A DNA stretch of 64,000 nt from Deltaproteobacteria bacterium HGW-Deltaproteobacteria-15 (GTDB lineage Bacteria; Desulfobacterota; DSM-4660; Desulfatiglandales; HGW-15): contig PHBH01000003.1 of NCBI GenBank assembly GCA_002840535.1, forward strand, positions 62,001 through 126,000, given 5' to 3'. Shown here one piece after another: positions 18,794 through 26,458 of the stretch. The position numbers and the translations under genes were made by a program. The notes below the pieces were generated by a model, which saw nothing but the letters and a program-made list of their open reading frames with translations, ran no database searches and was not told where the DNA came from. Each line of letters begins with the position of its first letter. Within the stretch, counting starts at the first letter, position 1.

Positions 18794-19294
18794 TTAGTGA
18801 GCCTGGGCGACCAGTACGGACGCCTCTTTGGCGGCCTTCGAAATCCTCTCGGCCGCGCTCCTCTTCTTGTCTATGCTCACATTGTCCGGATCCACGTAAT
18901 CGACCGCTTTCATGTCGCAGAATCGAACGCACTGCGGGTCCCCGTCGCAAAAATCGCACTTAAAGACTTTCCGGTCGATCGTGTTGTACGACATGGCCCC
19001 GAACGGGCAGACCGCCACGCAGGAGCGGCAGCCGATGCATTTATCATAGTCTATCTCGGTCGTGCCCAGGGACTCGTTTCGCGAGATCGCCTTGACCGGA
19101 CACACATTCATGCAGGGCGCATCCTGGCACTGATTGCAGGACATGGGGATATAGAGCCCTTCCTGCTCCCACTTCATGACCCTGATGCGGCTCCTGGCAG
19201 GGTTGGAGATGCCGTCGTGGGATACGGCACACACGAGCTCGCAGAGCCTGCAGCCCGTGCACTTTTCATGATCGATATAAAGTACTTTGGACAT
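18794..19294 (-). CDS. Polyferredoxin subunit with four [4Fe-4S] motifs, AOR partner
   Basis: A 166-residue electron-transfer protein with four cysteine clusters in order: CTGCRLCELVC, CNQCQDAPCMNVCPVK, CIGCRSCVAVCPF and CDFCDGDPQCVRFC. The arrangement matches the HycB/PhsB-type subunit and the small AorA subunit found with some aldehyde oxidoreductases. The ATG at 19294 has GGAGGA well placed upstream and lies 17 bases after the AOR stop. It probably passes electrons between the tungstopterin subunit and a ferredoxin or other carrier. Confidence 0.9.
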   Translation of the reverse strand: MSKVLYIDHEKCTGCRLCELVCAVSHDGISNPARSRIRVMKWEQEGLYIPMSCNQCQDAPCMNVCPVKAISRNESLGTTEIDYDKCIGCRSCVAVCPFGAMSYNTIDRKVFKCDFCDGDPQCVRFCDMKAVDYVDPDNVSIDKKRSAAERISKAAKEASVLVAQAH

Positions 19295-19311
19295 GGTTTC
19301 CTCCTCCCAAA

Positions 19312-21255
19312 TTACACCAGGTGTGAAGGCTCTTTGTCGATGCCGAGCCGTTTCAGAGTTTCCGGTTTGGGGATTCCGTTCTCGTCCCAGCCCTTGTGGT
19401 CGTAGCACTCCTTGCGCATCTTCAGCCATTTATCCTTTTCGATGACGCGGCCGATCGCATCGGGAGCCCCACGCCGGGTCGGTTCTGTGTGGTAACGCGG
19501 GTTGAGCACGTCGCCTTTTTCCGGATCGTCCTTGGTCAAACCTTCCCTCAGGTTGAACAGCCGCTCCATGTTGTTGCAACGCTCGGCGACTTCCCAGATC
19601 TCCTTGGGTGTGAGCTGGATACCCGTGTTGTAGTAGAGCACCTTGGACCAGTCCTCAAAGTTCGGGAGGGTGGCGCCCAGGAAGGTCGTGTGATACTTGC
19701 AGATGCCCAGGGCGTCCACGGCCATGTAACAGTTCTCGTGCCAGAAGACCTGCCAGGGCTTGCCGATGTACTCGGTCTGCTCGCTGCTGAGGGGGCCGTC
19801 GTAGGGAATCGGGCTGCTGTAGATCTTCCTCAACACTTCCACCGGGAGGTGATAGAGGTCGATGGCAGGCCTGCTCCGGAGGTGGTCCGATCCCCGGGAG
19901 GAGAGGGAAATGTTCAGCGCGAGCGCCGGCGTCGCTCTCTCGTCAGAGTGCAGGTTGCTCATTCCCTTCACCTGGATCAGGTACTTGAAGGAGTCCTTGC
20001 CGATCTTCTTGGAGGCGGCAACACCGCCGTCTGCCAGGACATCGCCGAGCCAACCCTTCCGGAAGCTGATGCGCTCGATCATCTCGATGACCGCCTCGTC
20101 GTTTCCGAAGCGCAGCTCCAGGCCGTCGGTTTCCTTGTTCGTCAGGATGCCCACTTCGTAGAGTTCCATGGCCCAGGAAATGAGGCTCCCGATCTCCAGG
20201 TTGTCAACCCCGTACTGGTCTACGAGATGGTTTGCAATCAGGAGGGTTTCCGCCCTCGGGGTGTCGGTCTCTCCGCAGAAGGCGCCCTGGGAGGTGTACT
20301 CGGGGCCTTCGTCGTATCGGCCGGCCCACTTGCTGTTTCCCGGGATTTTGTACTGGGCCCGGCAGTGCACCTGGCAGCCGAAGCAGCCGGTCATGTGGTA
20401 GGGGCCCATGGTCTCTTCCGCGATCTCATCCAGATGCTCGGGCTCGATGTCGTCCGAGTACTCGCACTGGTTGTACTGAAAGTTCCTGCACCGGACCCCG
20501 CCCCAGGAGTTGGTGGCGCCCCAGATGAAGGGGGTGCCGATGGCGCCCTGGGTCTGGTTTACCTTGGCGCTGGTGATCTGCTCGATGAAGCGCTTGTTGA
20601 ACTCCAGCGCCTCCTTGGGGTGGGCGATCTTGATATCCATGGTTCCCCTGCAGGCGACCGCCTTCAGGTTCTTGGACCCCATGACGCATCCCATGCCCGT
20701 CCTTCCGCCTGCGTTCTTGATCCCGGTCATTACGTTCGCGTACGTCACCAGGTTCTCGCCAGCGGGTCCGCAGACCATGGACTTGACCTCCTGGTCCCCG
20801 AGGTCGTCGCGGATGGCCCACTGGGAATCCGGCACCGGCAGACCCCAGATGCCGCGCGCATCGCGGATCTCGATCTCGCCGTTATGGATGTAGATGTATA
20901 CGGGGTGTTTCGCCTTCCCCTTGATGACCAGGTGATGAAACCCGGCCCAGGCCATCTCCGGGGTGAAGAAGCCGCCCATGTTGCAGCTCCCCAGGAGGCC
21001 GGTCAGCGGGGATTTTGCCATCACGTGACATCTGGAGGTCGCGGAGGCGGGGGTTGCGCAAAGGATCCCGCCGCTCACCATGAGGGTGTTGTCGGGGCCT
21101 AGCGGGTCGCACCCCTTCTTAGTGTGATTGTAGAGCAGGTAGGCATCCAGGCCCCTGCCCCCCAGGAATTTTTTTCGCACCTCGAGCGGAATCGGCTTCG
21201 TCTCGATGCTCCCGGTCGTGAGATCGATGTAAGCGATCTTTCTATTCAAAGGCAT
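19312..21255 (-). CDS. aor: Aldehyde:ferredoxin oxidoreductase family, tungstopterin subunit
   Basis: A 647-residue protein of the AOR family, which oxidises aldehydes to acids (or runs in reverse) with a bis-pyranopterin tungsten centre and one [4Fe-4S] cluster. GCFGCQVHC at about residues 288-296 and the distal Cys in LGICKYH near 519 are the four cluster ligands. N-terminal landmarks are LGGRGLDAYLL and NMGGFFTPEMAWAGFHH. The family also contains BamB of class II benzoyl-CoA reductase, so the substrate is not fixed by sequence. GGAGGTAAAGTGAT precedes the ATG. Operon order is zinc ribbon, AOR, polyferredoxin, controlled by the divergent IclR protein. Confidence 0.93.
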   Translation of the reverse strand: MPLNRKIAYIDLTTGSIETKPIPLEVRKKFLGGRGLDAYLLYNHTKKGCDPLGPDNTLMVSGGILCATPASATSRCHVMAKSPLTGLLGSCNMGGFFTPEMAWAGFHHLVIKGKAKHPVYIYIHNGEIEIRDARGIWGLPVPDSQWAIRDDLGDQEVKSMVCGPAGENLVTYANVMTGIKNAGGRTGMGCVMGSKNLKAVACRGTMDIKIAHPKEALEFNKRFIEQITSAKVNQTQGAIGTPFIWGATNSWGGVRCRNFQYNQCEYSDDIEPEHLDEIAEETMGPYHMTGCFGCQVHCRAQYKIPGNSKWAGRYDEGPEYTSQGAFCGETDTPRAETLLIANHLVDQYGVDNLEIGSLISWAMELYEVGILTNKETDGLELRFGNDEAVIEMIERISFRKGWLGDVLADGGVAASKKIGKDSFKYLIQVKGMSNLHSDERATPALALNISLSSRGSDHLRSRPAIDLYHLPVEVLRKIYSSPIPYDGPLSSEQTEYIGKPWQVFWHENCYMAVDALGICKYHTTFLGATLPNFEDWSKVLYYNTGIQLTPKEIWEVAERCNNMERLFNLREGLTKDDPEKGDVLNPRYHTEPTRRGAPDAIGRVIEKDKWLKMRKECYDHKGWDENGIPKPETLKRLGIDKEPSHLV

Positions 21256-21256
21256 A

Positions 21257-21535
21257 TCACTTTACCTCCTTCCCCTTCTCTGACATCTTTTTATCAAAAA
21301 CTTCCTGGGCGATCTTTCTGTTTACGTCCCACACCGGTCCTCGGATCCGGGGAAATCCGTCTTTGACCCACGCCACGCGGAATTCGCATCCGCACGTGGG
21401 GCATTTGATGGTGTTATCGCCCTTTTTTGGCTCGAGCCGCTCCATGCAGGTGGGGTTGGGGCACCTGCATTTCCCGAGCGTTCGGGTGGCCCGGAGGCTT
21501 TCGGCAGTGGATTTTTCTCTTTCATCGAGCGCCAT
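21257..21535 (-). CDS. Small zinc-ribbon protein at head of the AOR operon
   Basis: A 92-residue protein with a CRCPNPTC pair and a CPTC pair spaced about 18 residues apart, a rubredoxin/zinc-ribbon layout, then a basic amphipathic C-terminus. Its stop is one base from the AOR start. Not a named family to me. It could be a redox partner, an assembly factor or a regulator specific to this AOR; the fixed operon position favours a dedicated accessory role. Confidence 0.78.
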   Translation of the reverse strand: MALDEREKSTAESLRATRTLGKCRCPNPTCMERLEPKKGDNTIKCPTCGCEFRVAWVKDGFPRIRGPVWDVNRKIAQEVFDKKMSEKGKEVK

Positions 21536-21573
21536 AATAACCCTCCTCTTTTTAGACGGAAGCGTAACGAATA

Positions 21574-21589
21574 GTTCATCATTGTGAAC
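21574..21589. promoter_or_regulatory. IclR operator 1, at the AOR promoter start site
   Basis: GTTCA-TCATTG-TGAAC is a perfect 5-base-arm palindrome. It lies just downstream of the predicted -10 of the AOR promoter, where a bound repressor would block transcription. Confidence 0.75.
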
Positions 21590-21599
21590 AACTGTTTGG

Positions 21600-21627
21600 A
21601 TGATAGCAAAGCGAAGTCTTTTGTCAA
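21600..21627 (-). promoter_or_regulatory. Sigma-70 promoter of the AOR operon
   Basis: On the reverse strand TTGACA (21627-21622) and TATCAT (21605-21600) are 16 bases apart. The start point would fall near 21593, adjacent to operator 1 and about 60 bases before the zinc-ribbon ATG. Confidence 0.72.
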
Positions 21628-21727
21628 GAGAAATTCAGATTGGTCAAAATTGACATAATAATAAAAATCAGCCAGCTACACGGGTTTTGAGGCGAAAGGG
21701 AGGACGTTCCGTGAACTGTGTGCATGA

Positions 21728-21743
21728 GTTCATCATACTGAAC
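21728..21743. promoter_or_regulatory. IclR operator 2
   Basis: GTTCA-TCATAC-TGAAC, same arms and spacing as operator 1, in the middle of the divergent gap. Confidence 0.72.
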
Positions 21744-21784
21744 AAGGAGAGTGCCAATCTCGTCTTCTCCGCATAATTGAGTGG

Positions 21785-21810
21785 GGTGAGTTCATCATAA
21801 TGAACTCACC
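21785..21810. promoter_or_regulatory. IclR operator 3, extended palindrome
   Basis: The 16-base core GTTCATCATAATGAAC is extended to perfect 11-base arms (GGTGAGTTCAT and ATGAACTCACC) around CATA. It is the longest palindrome of the set and probably the highest-affinity site. Confidence 0.78.
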
Positions 21811-21916
21811 GCTTTCGCTGTGCCGGTAGTAAATCCTCCCCTCGCAAAATAACAAAATATAATACTTATGCGAAGGATTATACAGTGCTGCATCCCTGAT
21901 TCCTACAGGGAATGTA

Positions 21917-21945
21917 TTGACAGCACGAGTGGAAACCAGTAGATA
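21917..21945 (+). promoter_or_regulatory. Candidate sigma-70 promoter of the iclR gene
   Basis: TTGACA (21917-21922) is followed after 17 bases by TAGATA (21940-21945). The -35 is perfect and the -10 weak. Operator 4 covers the expected start region, which would give autoregulation. Confidence 0.45.
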
Positions 21946-21955
21946 CAAGAAAAAA

Positions 21956-21971
21956 GTTCAACATGGTGAAC
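21956..21971. promoter_or_regulatory. IclR operator 4, ending one base before the iclR start codon
   Basis: GTTCA-ACATGG-TGAAC, the same palindrome with one change in the spacer side. It overlaps the ribosome site of the iclR gene, so binding would repress its own synthesis. Confidence 0.72.
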
Positions 21972-21972
21972 A

Positions 21973-22767
21973 ATGGCGAAAGGGTATTTTGCACCATCCG
22001 TGAAAAGGGCCTTTGAGATCCTGAGGATGATCTCCAGATCCAGGGATGGGATGGGCATCAGTGAACTGGCCAGAAGCCTGAAAATGGCAAAGAGCACGGT
22101 CCACGGGATGACCTCCGCCCTGGAAGAAACCGGCGCGGTAATGCGAAATCCGGTTACAAAGCGCTACACCCTCGGATTCACTCTCTTTGAACTGGGAAGA
22201 GTGGCCTATTCCCAGGTCGATCTCAAATCGCTTTCAAGACCGGCCATGGAGAACCTCATGGAAAAAACCGGGACTTCCGTTTTCATGGGATTGTTGAACG
22301 GGGAGCATGTGACCATCCTGGATGTGGTGGAATCGAAGAGCGAGCTGAAAATCACTGCGCCCATAGGAGCGACCATTCCTCTGATCGCAGGGGCGGTGGG
22401 GAAGGTATTGCTTTCCCGAATGGATGAGGATCAGGCAATCAGGCTGGTAAGGGAAAAAGGTCTGAGCCGTTATACGGCCAACACGATCTCCAATCCGGAA
22501 ACGTATTTTGAGGAGATCCGATCCGTGCGGAAGAGGGGATACGCCACAGACGACGAGGAATATATCGCAGGGGTTCGGGCGGTGGCATCTCCGATTCTGG
22601 AGGAGAGCGATATGATGGGTGCGCTCTGGGCCGTGGGTTTCAAGGCGAGCCTGGACGGGGAGAAAATGAAAACCCTGATCTCTGAGACCAAGAAGGCTGC
22701 GGAGGAGATCAACCGGAGAGTCCGTGGGAATATGATGGGGTCGGGAAACGGAAAACCGTCAGACTAG
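21973..22767 (+). CDS. IclR-family transcriptional regulator of the AOR operon
   Basis: A 264-residue regulator: an N-terminal winged helix (SVKRAFEILRMIS, then MGISELARSLKMAKSTVHGM) and an IclR effector domain from about residue 80 (VFMGLLNGEHVTILD, ATIPLIAGAVGKVLLS). IclR proteins bind palindromes as dimers or tetramers and respond to small organic acids. Four matching palindromes lie in its divergent gap with the AOR operon, two of them over start regions. I infer that it represses AOR and itself. The ligand is unknown, perhaps an aldehyde, aromatic or carboxylic acid. Confidence 0.92.
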   Translation: MAKGYFAPSVKRAFEILRMISRSRDGMGISELARSLKMAKSTVHGMTSALEETGAVMRNPVTKRYTLGFTLFELGRVAYSQVDLKSLSRPAMENLMEKTGTSVFMGLLNGEHVTILDVVESKSELKITAPIGATIPLIAGAVGKVLLSRMDEDQAIRLVREKGLSRYTANTISNPETYFEEIRSVRKRGYATDDEEYIAGVRAVASPILEESDMMGALWAVGFKASLDGEKMKTLISETKKAAEEINRRVRGNMMGSGNGKPSD

Positions 22768-22810
22768 CCGCTCGGCCGATGCGTCCAGGTAAAATGTCAC
22801 TGGTCATTTG

Positions 22811-22849
22811 ATTCTCATTCGACATTGGACGTTCGATGTTGGACGTTCG
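22811..22849. repeat. Intergenic word-repeat (TTGGACGTTCGATG word)
   Basis: Copies of ATTGGACGTTCG / TTGGACGTTCG in tandem, ending at the stop of the HD-domain gene. The stretch TTGGACGTTCGATGTTGG continues identically for 25 bases at 52843-52867, 30 kb away. Confidence 0.75.
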
Positions 22850-23500
22850 CTAGATCTTCCCGGCAACCTCCTGCAGAAACCTTTTAAAAAAAGATTCCAT
22901 GAATGCATGCCGCTCTTCAGCCATCCGGCGACCCTCTGATGTGAGCATCCGGTCCTTGACCCCGCAGAGCTTCAGCTTGAATTCCCTGTAACCCGTATCC
23001 TCCCTGGTGTAGGGCCGGGTTTCCTCGATCGCGATCTCCGGGTTATGGAGCCTCGCGCCCACCTCGCCAGCAAACAGAAATGCCCTGCCGATCCCCACGG
23101 CGCCTATGGAGTCCAGCTTATCGGCGTCGAAAAGGACCTTTGCCTCAAGGGTTTCAGGGCGGCTGTTCCCCCTGAATCGATGGGAACGAATGCAGTGGAT
23201 GATGTTCGACCTTGTCTCCGGGCCCAGGGGAAAGTCGCCGAGGAGTTCGGACGCGATGGCTGCACCCCTTTCTGCATGACAGATGAGTCCCTTGGAGGAA
23301 TCCTGAAAAGGACGACCTACATCGTGGAGATACGAGGCGATCTGCAGTACAAAAAGGTCCGCGCCTTCCATGGGACCGATGTGCATGCATAGCGTGAATA
23401 CCCGCAGGGTGTGATCCCAGTCGTGGCTGGAAGGGGTTTCGGCAAGAGAATCCTGTGCGAACTGCCTTACTTCTTCAATCACGCGTTCTTCGGATTCCAA
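22850..23500 (-). CDS. HD-domain phosphohydrolase
   Basis: A 216-residue HD-superfamily metal-dependent phosphohydrolase of the YedJ type. HDWDHTLRV gives the first His, YLHDVGR the HD pair, CHAERGA a further His, and FDADKLD the final Asp. Substrates are usually nucleotides, but nothing here fixes which. It stands between two word-repeat elements and has no obvious operon partner. Confidence 0.88.
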   Translation of the reverse strand: MESEERVIEEVRQFAQDSLAETPSSHDWDHTLRVFTLCMHIGPMEGADLFVLQIASYLHDVGRPFQDSSKGLICHAERGAAIASELLGDFPLGPETRSNIIHCIRSHRFRGNSRPETLEAKVLFDADKLDSIGAVGIGRAFLFAGEVGARLHNPEIAIEETRPYTREDTGYREFKLKLCGVKDRMLTSEGRRMAEERHAFMESFFKRFLQEVAGKI

Positions 23501-23536
23501 GGGTTCCCCTCGTATTTTCTACTGAGAAAATTCATT

Positions 23537-23614
23537 TCAGGTTTAAGGTGTCAGTGTTCAGGTGTCAGGAAACTGATGAACTACTGTGCTGACACCTGAC
23601 ACCCGACATCTGAT
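23537..23614. repeat. Inverted word-repeat element (GGTGTCAG word)
   Basis: The left arm (23537-23570) has AAGGTGTCAGTGTTCAGG and a further GTGTCAG. The right arm (23588-23614) has CTGACACCTGACACCCGAC. The arms are inverted to one another around about 18 bases, between the amidohydrolase stop and the HD-gene start. Confidence 0.75.
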
Positions 23615-23644
23615 ATCGCAAGTTTCACACTAAGAATCTACGGC

Positions 23645-25006
23645 TTAAACGGTCATCCCCCTACAGAGTTTTCTCACCTTACTCATTATTTCGAGTGCGT
23701 CGAGCGTCAGGCAGCGCCGGTCTTTATAGAGAATCCTGCCGTTCACCATGACGTGTTTCACGTCGGAACCCATTGCGGAGTACACGAGGCTGGAAAAGGG
23801 ATTGTAAAGCGGTACAAGGTGTGGGCTGCCGATGTCTACGACGATGATATCCGCCTTCTTTCCCGGTTCGAGGGTCCCGATATCCTTTTCAAGCCCGAGG
23901 GCTTTCGCACCGCTGATGGTCGCCATTTTCAAAACCGTAAAGGCATCCAAGCTGACCGGGTTCATTTCGAATACCTTGCTCAGCTTGGCTGCGCTGTCCA
24001 TTTCCTTGAAAAGATCCAGATCGTTGTTAGAACCGCATCCGTCCGTGCCCAACGCTATGGTAAGACCCTTGGCCACCATATCCGGCACCCTGGCCACCCC
24101 GGAACTCAGCTTCATGTTGCTCTCAGGCACGTGGACAATCTTCACACCCCTTTTCGCCAGGAGCGTTATCTCTTCATCATCCAAATGAATGGCATGGGCA
24201 CATATGAGCCCCTCGCAGAGCAGGCCCAATCTGTCCAGGTGGCGCACAGGCCGAACCCCGGTCTTCCGAACAACGGCTGCCACTTCCTCAGCGGTCTCGG
24301 AAAGGTGAGTCTGAAGAGGAACCGAAAAACTTCGTGAGCTCTCCATCGCCTGCACCAGGGTGTCGTCCGAACAGGTGACGGGACTGTGACAGAAAAGACC
24401 GGGGGTAATGAGATCGGAAAAATGAATCCACCTCTCCAGGAATCTCCTGCCGTTCGAAAGGTTTTCTTTTGGGTCCGGCACTCCCGGTGCTGGAAAATCT
24501 ATCACACCCTGGGCGACGACGGCCCGAAGACCTGCCTGGTGCGCCGCACGGATCGTGGCGTCCTGAAAGAAATAGCCGTCGGAAAAGGTAGTCGTGCCGG
24601 AAGCGATCATCTCCAGACAAGCAAGGAGCGCCCCCCAATACACTGTTTCTTCATTCAGGTGCTTTGCTTCTGCGGGAAAAATTTTCTGGTGAAGCCAAGT
24701 GCTCAGTGGGAGGTCGTCGGCGAACCCCCTGAAGAGGGTCATGGCGGCGTGCGTATGTGCATTGACAAGCCCCGGCATGATGATCCCCTCACGTGCATCG
24801 AGAATTTCAGCGTGAGGAGGGAGATCACCTTTCTTCGGCCCGGATTGTATCTCGAGAATGCGATCTCCCCTGACGATGATCCGGGCGTTTTCAAGAGGGG
24901 CCGCTTCATGCACCATGGTGAGTGCGATGCCTCCTTCGATGACCAGATCAGGCCTGCTCTCCGGGAGGCGGCTTCCTGTTTCAGATGTTCGTGCATGAGT
25001 GCTCAA
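23645..25006 (-). CDS. Amidohydrolase, S-adenosylhomocysteine/methylthioadenosine deaminase family
   Basis: Cytoplasmic zinc hydrolase of the MtaD/TrzA group, 453 residues. Metal and catalytic motifs are in order: NAHTHAAM, LQTHLSE, CAHAIHL and GTDGCGSNND. Closest described activity is deamination of adenosyl compounds such as methylthioadenosine or S-adenosylhomocysteine. The start is taken at TTG 25006 because GGAGG lies 8 bases upstream; the reading frame is open a further 17 codons. No related pathway gene is adjacent, so the substrate is tentative. Confidence 0.86.
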   Translation of the reverse strand: MSTHARTSETGSRLPESRPDLVIEGGIALTMVHEAAPLENARIIVRGDRILEIQSGPKKGDLPPHAEILDAREGIIMPGLVNAHTHAAMTLFRGFADDLPLSTWLHQKIFPAEAKHLNEETVYWGALLACLEMIASGTTTFSDGYFFQDATIRAAHQAGLRAVVAQGVIDFPAPGVPDPKENLSNGRRFLERWIHFSDLITPGLFCHSPVTCSDDTLVQAMESSRSFSVPLQTHLSETAEEVAAVVRKTGVRPVRHLDRLGLLCEGLICAHAIHLDDEEITLLAKRGVKIVHVPESNMKLSSGVARVPDMVAKGLTIALGTDGCGSNNDLDLFKEMDSAAKLSKVFEMNPVSLDAFTVLKMATISGAKALGLEKDIGTLEPGKKADIIVVDIGSPHLVPLYNPFSSLVYSAMGSDVKHVMVNGRILYKDRRCLTLDALEIMSKVRKLCRGMTV

Positions 25007-25269
25007 CAGAAGGTCCTCCGCAGTTCTCCAGGACTCTAACGCATCCAACGTCCCCAAGACGTTTCGTTTCTGAAAGAGGCCCCCATGGCCATACCATGGC
25101 CTTTCTCTATAAAGGTGTTACCTCTTCATGAAGTTCGATTCATGAAGTTCGATTTGATTTGCGGTCTCTTATACCACAGTTTCCGGCAAGAGTTCTTAAG
25201 AAGAGGCTCGCCGCTCGTTTGAATTTGCTTGACTTGATGCAAGGTTCTGTTAGTTCAGAAACCGATACC

Positions 25270-25992
25270 ATGAACACTTTTAAACCTTCTGATATTCCTC
25301 TGAGCGCGGATGAGTCGGTCGATGAGTTCATGCACGGGCGTCTCAGGCTGATTCAGCCCAGACGCGGTTACCGCTTCTCGATCGATGCGGTTCTTCTCGC
25401 TCAATTTGTCACCACAAAGGTGGGGGACATGGTCGTGGACCTCGGGACCGGATGCGGAATCATACCGCTCCTCCTTCTCCTGACGAGGCCTCTATCCCAT
25501 GTTCTCGGCTTGGAGATCCAGTCGGATCTGGCAGGCCAGGCATTCAGAAATGCCTCTCTGAACGGAGTGGCCGGCAAGATGAGCGTGGTCGTTGCGGATG
25601 TAAGAAACGCTCCCCTTTCCCCTCTTTCGACCGACGTGGTAGTATGCAATCCCCCTTATCGCCAGTTCGCTACAGGGCGGATAAATCCAAATCCGCAAAA
25701 GGCGATCGCCAGGCATGAAATCCTTTTGGGGTTGGATGATATCCTGAAAACGTCGAAGCGCATTCTGAAGGTCGGCGGACGAATGGCCCTCATCTATCCC
25801 GCCGTTCGAATAGTGGATATGATGGCCAGGATGAGGAGTCACGGGGTGGAGCCAAAGCGAATCAGGTTCATCCACCCGAATGGGGAATCCGAGTCAAAAC
25901 TTGTCCTGGTGGAAGGGACTGCCGGAGGAAGACGGGGGATAAAGGTCTTGCCGCCGCTCCTTGATCCAAAAGATCTCCCTATCCTGAGCTGA
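25270..25992 (+). CDS. tRNA1(Val) adenine-37 N6-methyltransferase-like protein (TrmN6/YfiC)
   Basis: SAM-dependent N6-adenine methyltransferase, about 240 residues. Motif I reads DLGTGCGIIPL, and the catalytic NPPY is preceded by VVVC, as in YfiC/TrmN6, which modifies A37 of tRNA(Val). GYRFSIDAVLL is the typical N-terminal landmark. The ATG at 25270 lacks a clear ribosome site; in-frame starts exist 11 codons earlier (25237) and farther upstream. Its 3' end overlaps the convergent DUF721 gene by 14 bases. Confidence 0.85.
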   Translation: MNTFKPSDIPLSADESVDEFMHGRLRLIQPRRGYRFSIDAVLLAQFVTTKVGDMVVDLGTGCGIIPLLLLLTRPLSHVLGLEIQSDLAGQAFRNASLNGVAGKMSVVVADVRNAPLSPLSTDVVVCNPPYRQFATGRINPNPQKAIARHEILLGLDDILKTSKRILKVGGRMALIYPAVRIVDMMARMRSHGVEPKRIRFIHPNGESESKLVLVEGTAGGRRGIKVLPPLLDPKDLPILS

Positions 25993-26287
25993 GGCGGAAC
26001 TCGATCTTCTCAACCGTCCGGCGGCCGAGTTTTTCATTCAGTTTATCCCTGATCGCTTTCTCCGCCAGACCGAGTTCCTGGAGCCAGATGGGCTCAGAAA
26101 CCCTGACCCTTAAACGTCCTTTTCTGATCCAGAGAGGATGGGCGTTTCCTGCAACCACTGGTCCGACCGTATCATCCCACACGCGCCAGATCAGACCATC
26201 TTCAGGATTGATGGAAAGACCGGAGTCGGTCATCAGGGATGCGATGATATCTTTCAGGGATGTGAGGCCCTTTTTGTTCTCGTCCAT
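25979..26287 (-). CDS. DUF721/DciA-like protein
   Basis: A 102-residue protein with the DUF721 pattern: W-x2-VVG-x-h-A-x-H (here VWDDTVGPVVAGNAHP), then basic strands and LGLAEKAIRDKLNEKLG. DciA proteins of this family help load the replicative helicase in many bacteria without DnaC. The ATG at 26287 sits at the edge of a word-repeat element. It converges with and overlaps the methyltransferase gene. Confidence 0.82.
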   Translation of the reverse strand: MDENKKGLTSLKDIIASLMTDSGLSINPEDGLIWRVWDDTVGPVVAGNAHPLWIRKGRLRVRVSEPIWLQELGLAEKAIRDKLNEKLGRRTVEKIEFRLSSG

Positions 26288-26295
26288 AATTATTC

Positions 26296-26358
26296 CGCCA
26301 CTAAGACACGAAGGCACTAAGAAAAATGATTTCTTTGTGACTTGGTTGCTTTGTGGCT
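26296..26358. repeat. Inverted word-repeat hairpin (CCACTAAGACACGAAGG type)
   Basis: The left arm GCCACTAAGACACGAAGG continues to AAGAAA; the right arm starts TTTCTTTGTGACTTGG and ends TTTGTGGC. Together they form a long imperfect hairpin with a loop of a few bases. The same type of sequence is common between genes in deltaproteobacterial genomes, from memory. Confidence 0.75.
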
Positions 26359-26393
26359 AATCTTTTATCGCTTTTCCAGCCGTCCTTTAATCA

Positions 26394-26422
26394 TTGACGG
26401 AACAACAAGTTGTCTGTATTGT
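26394..26422 (+). promoter_or_regulatory. Sigma-70 promoter of hflKC
   Basis: TTGACG (26394-26399) and TATTGT (26417-26422) are 17 bases apart, giving a start near 26429 and a short leader to the hflK ATG at 26459. Confidence 0.6.
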
Positions 26423-26458
26423 AGCAGAAAATAGCTCAATAAGAATAGAGGAAATCCG

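Noticed and set aside
19396..21102. 568-codon open frame on the + strand across the AOR gene
   Set aside because: Shadow of a GC-rich gene; the reverse strand encodes a complete AOR with cluster ligands, and the + frame is low-complexity Val/Ala/Gly.
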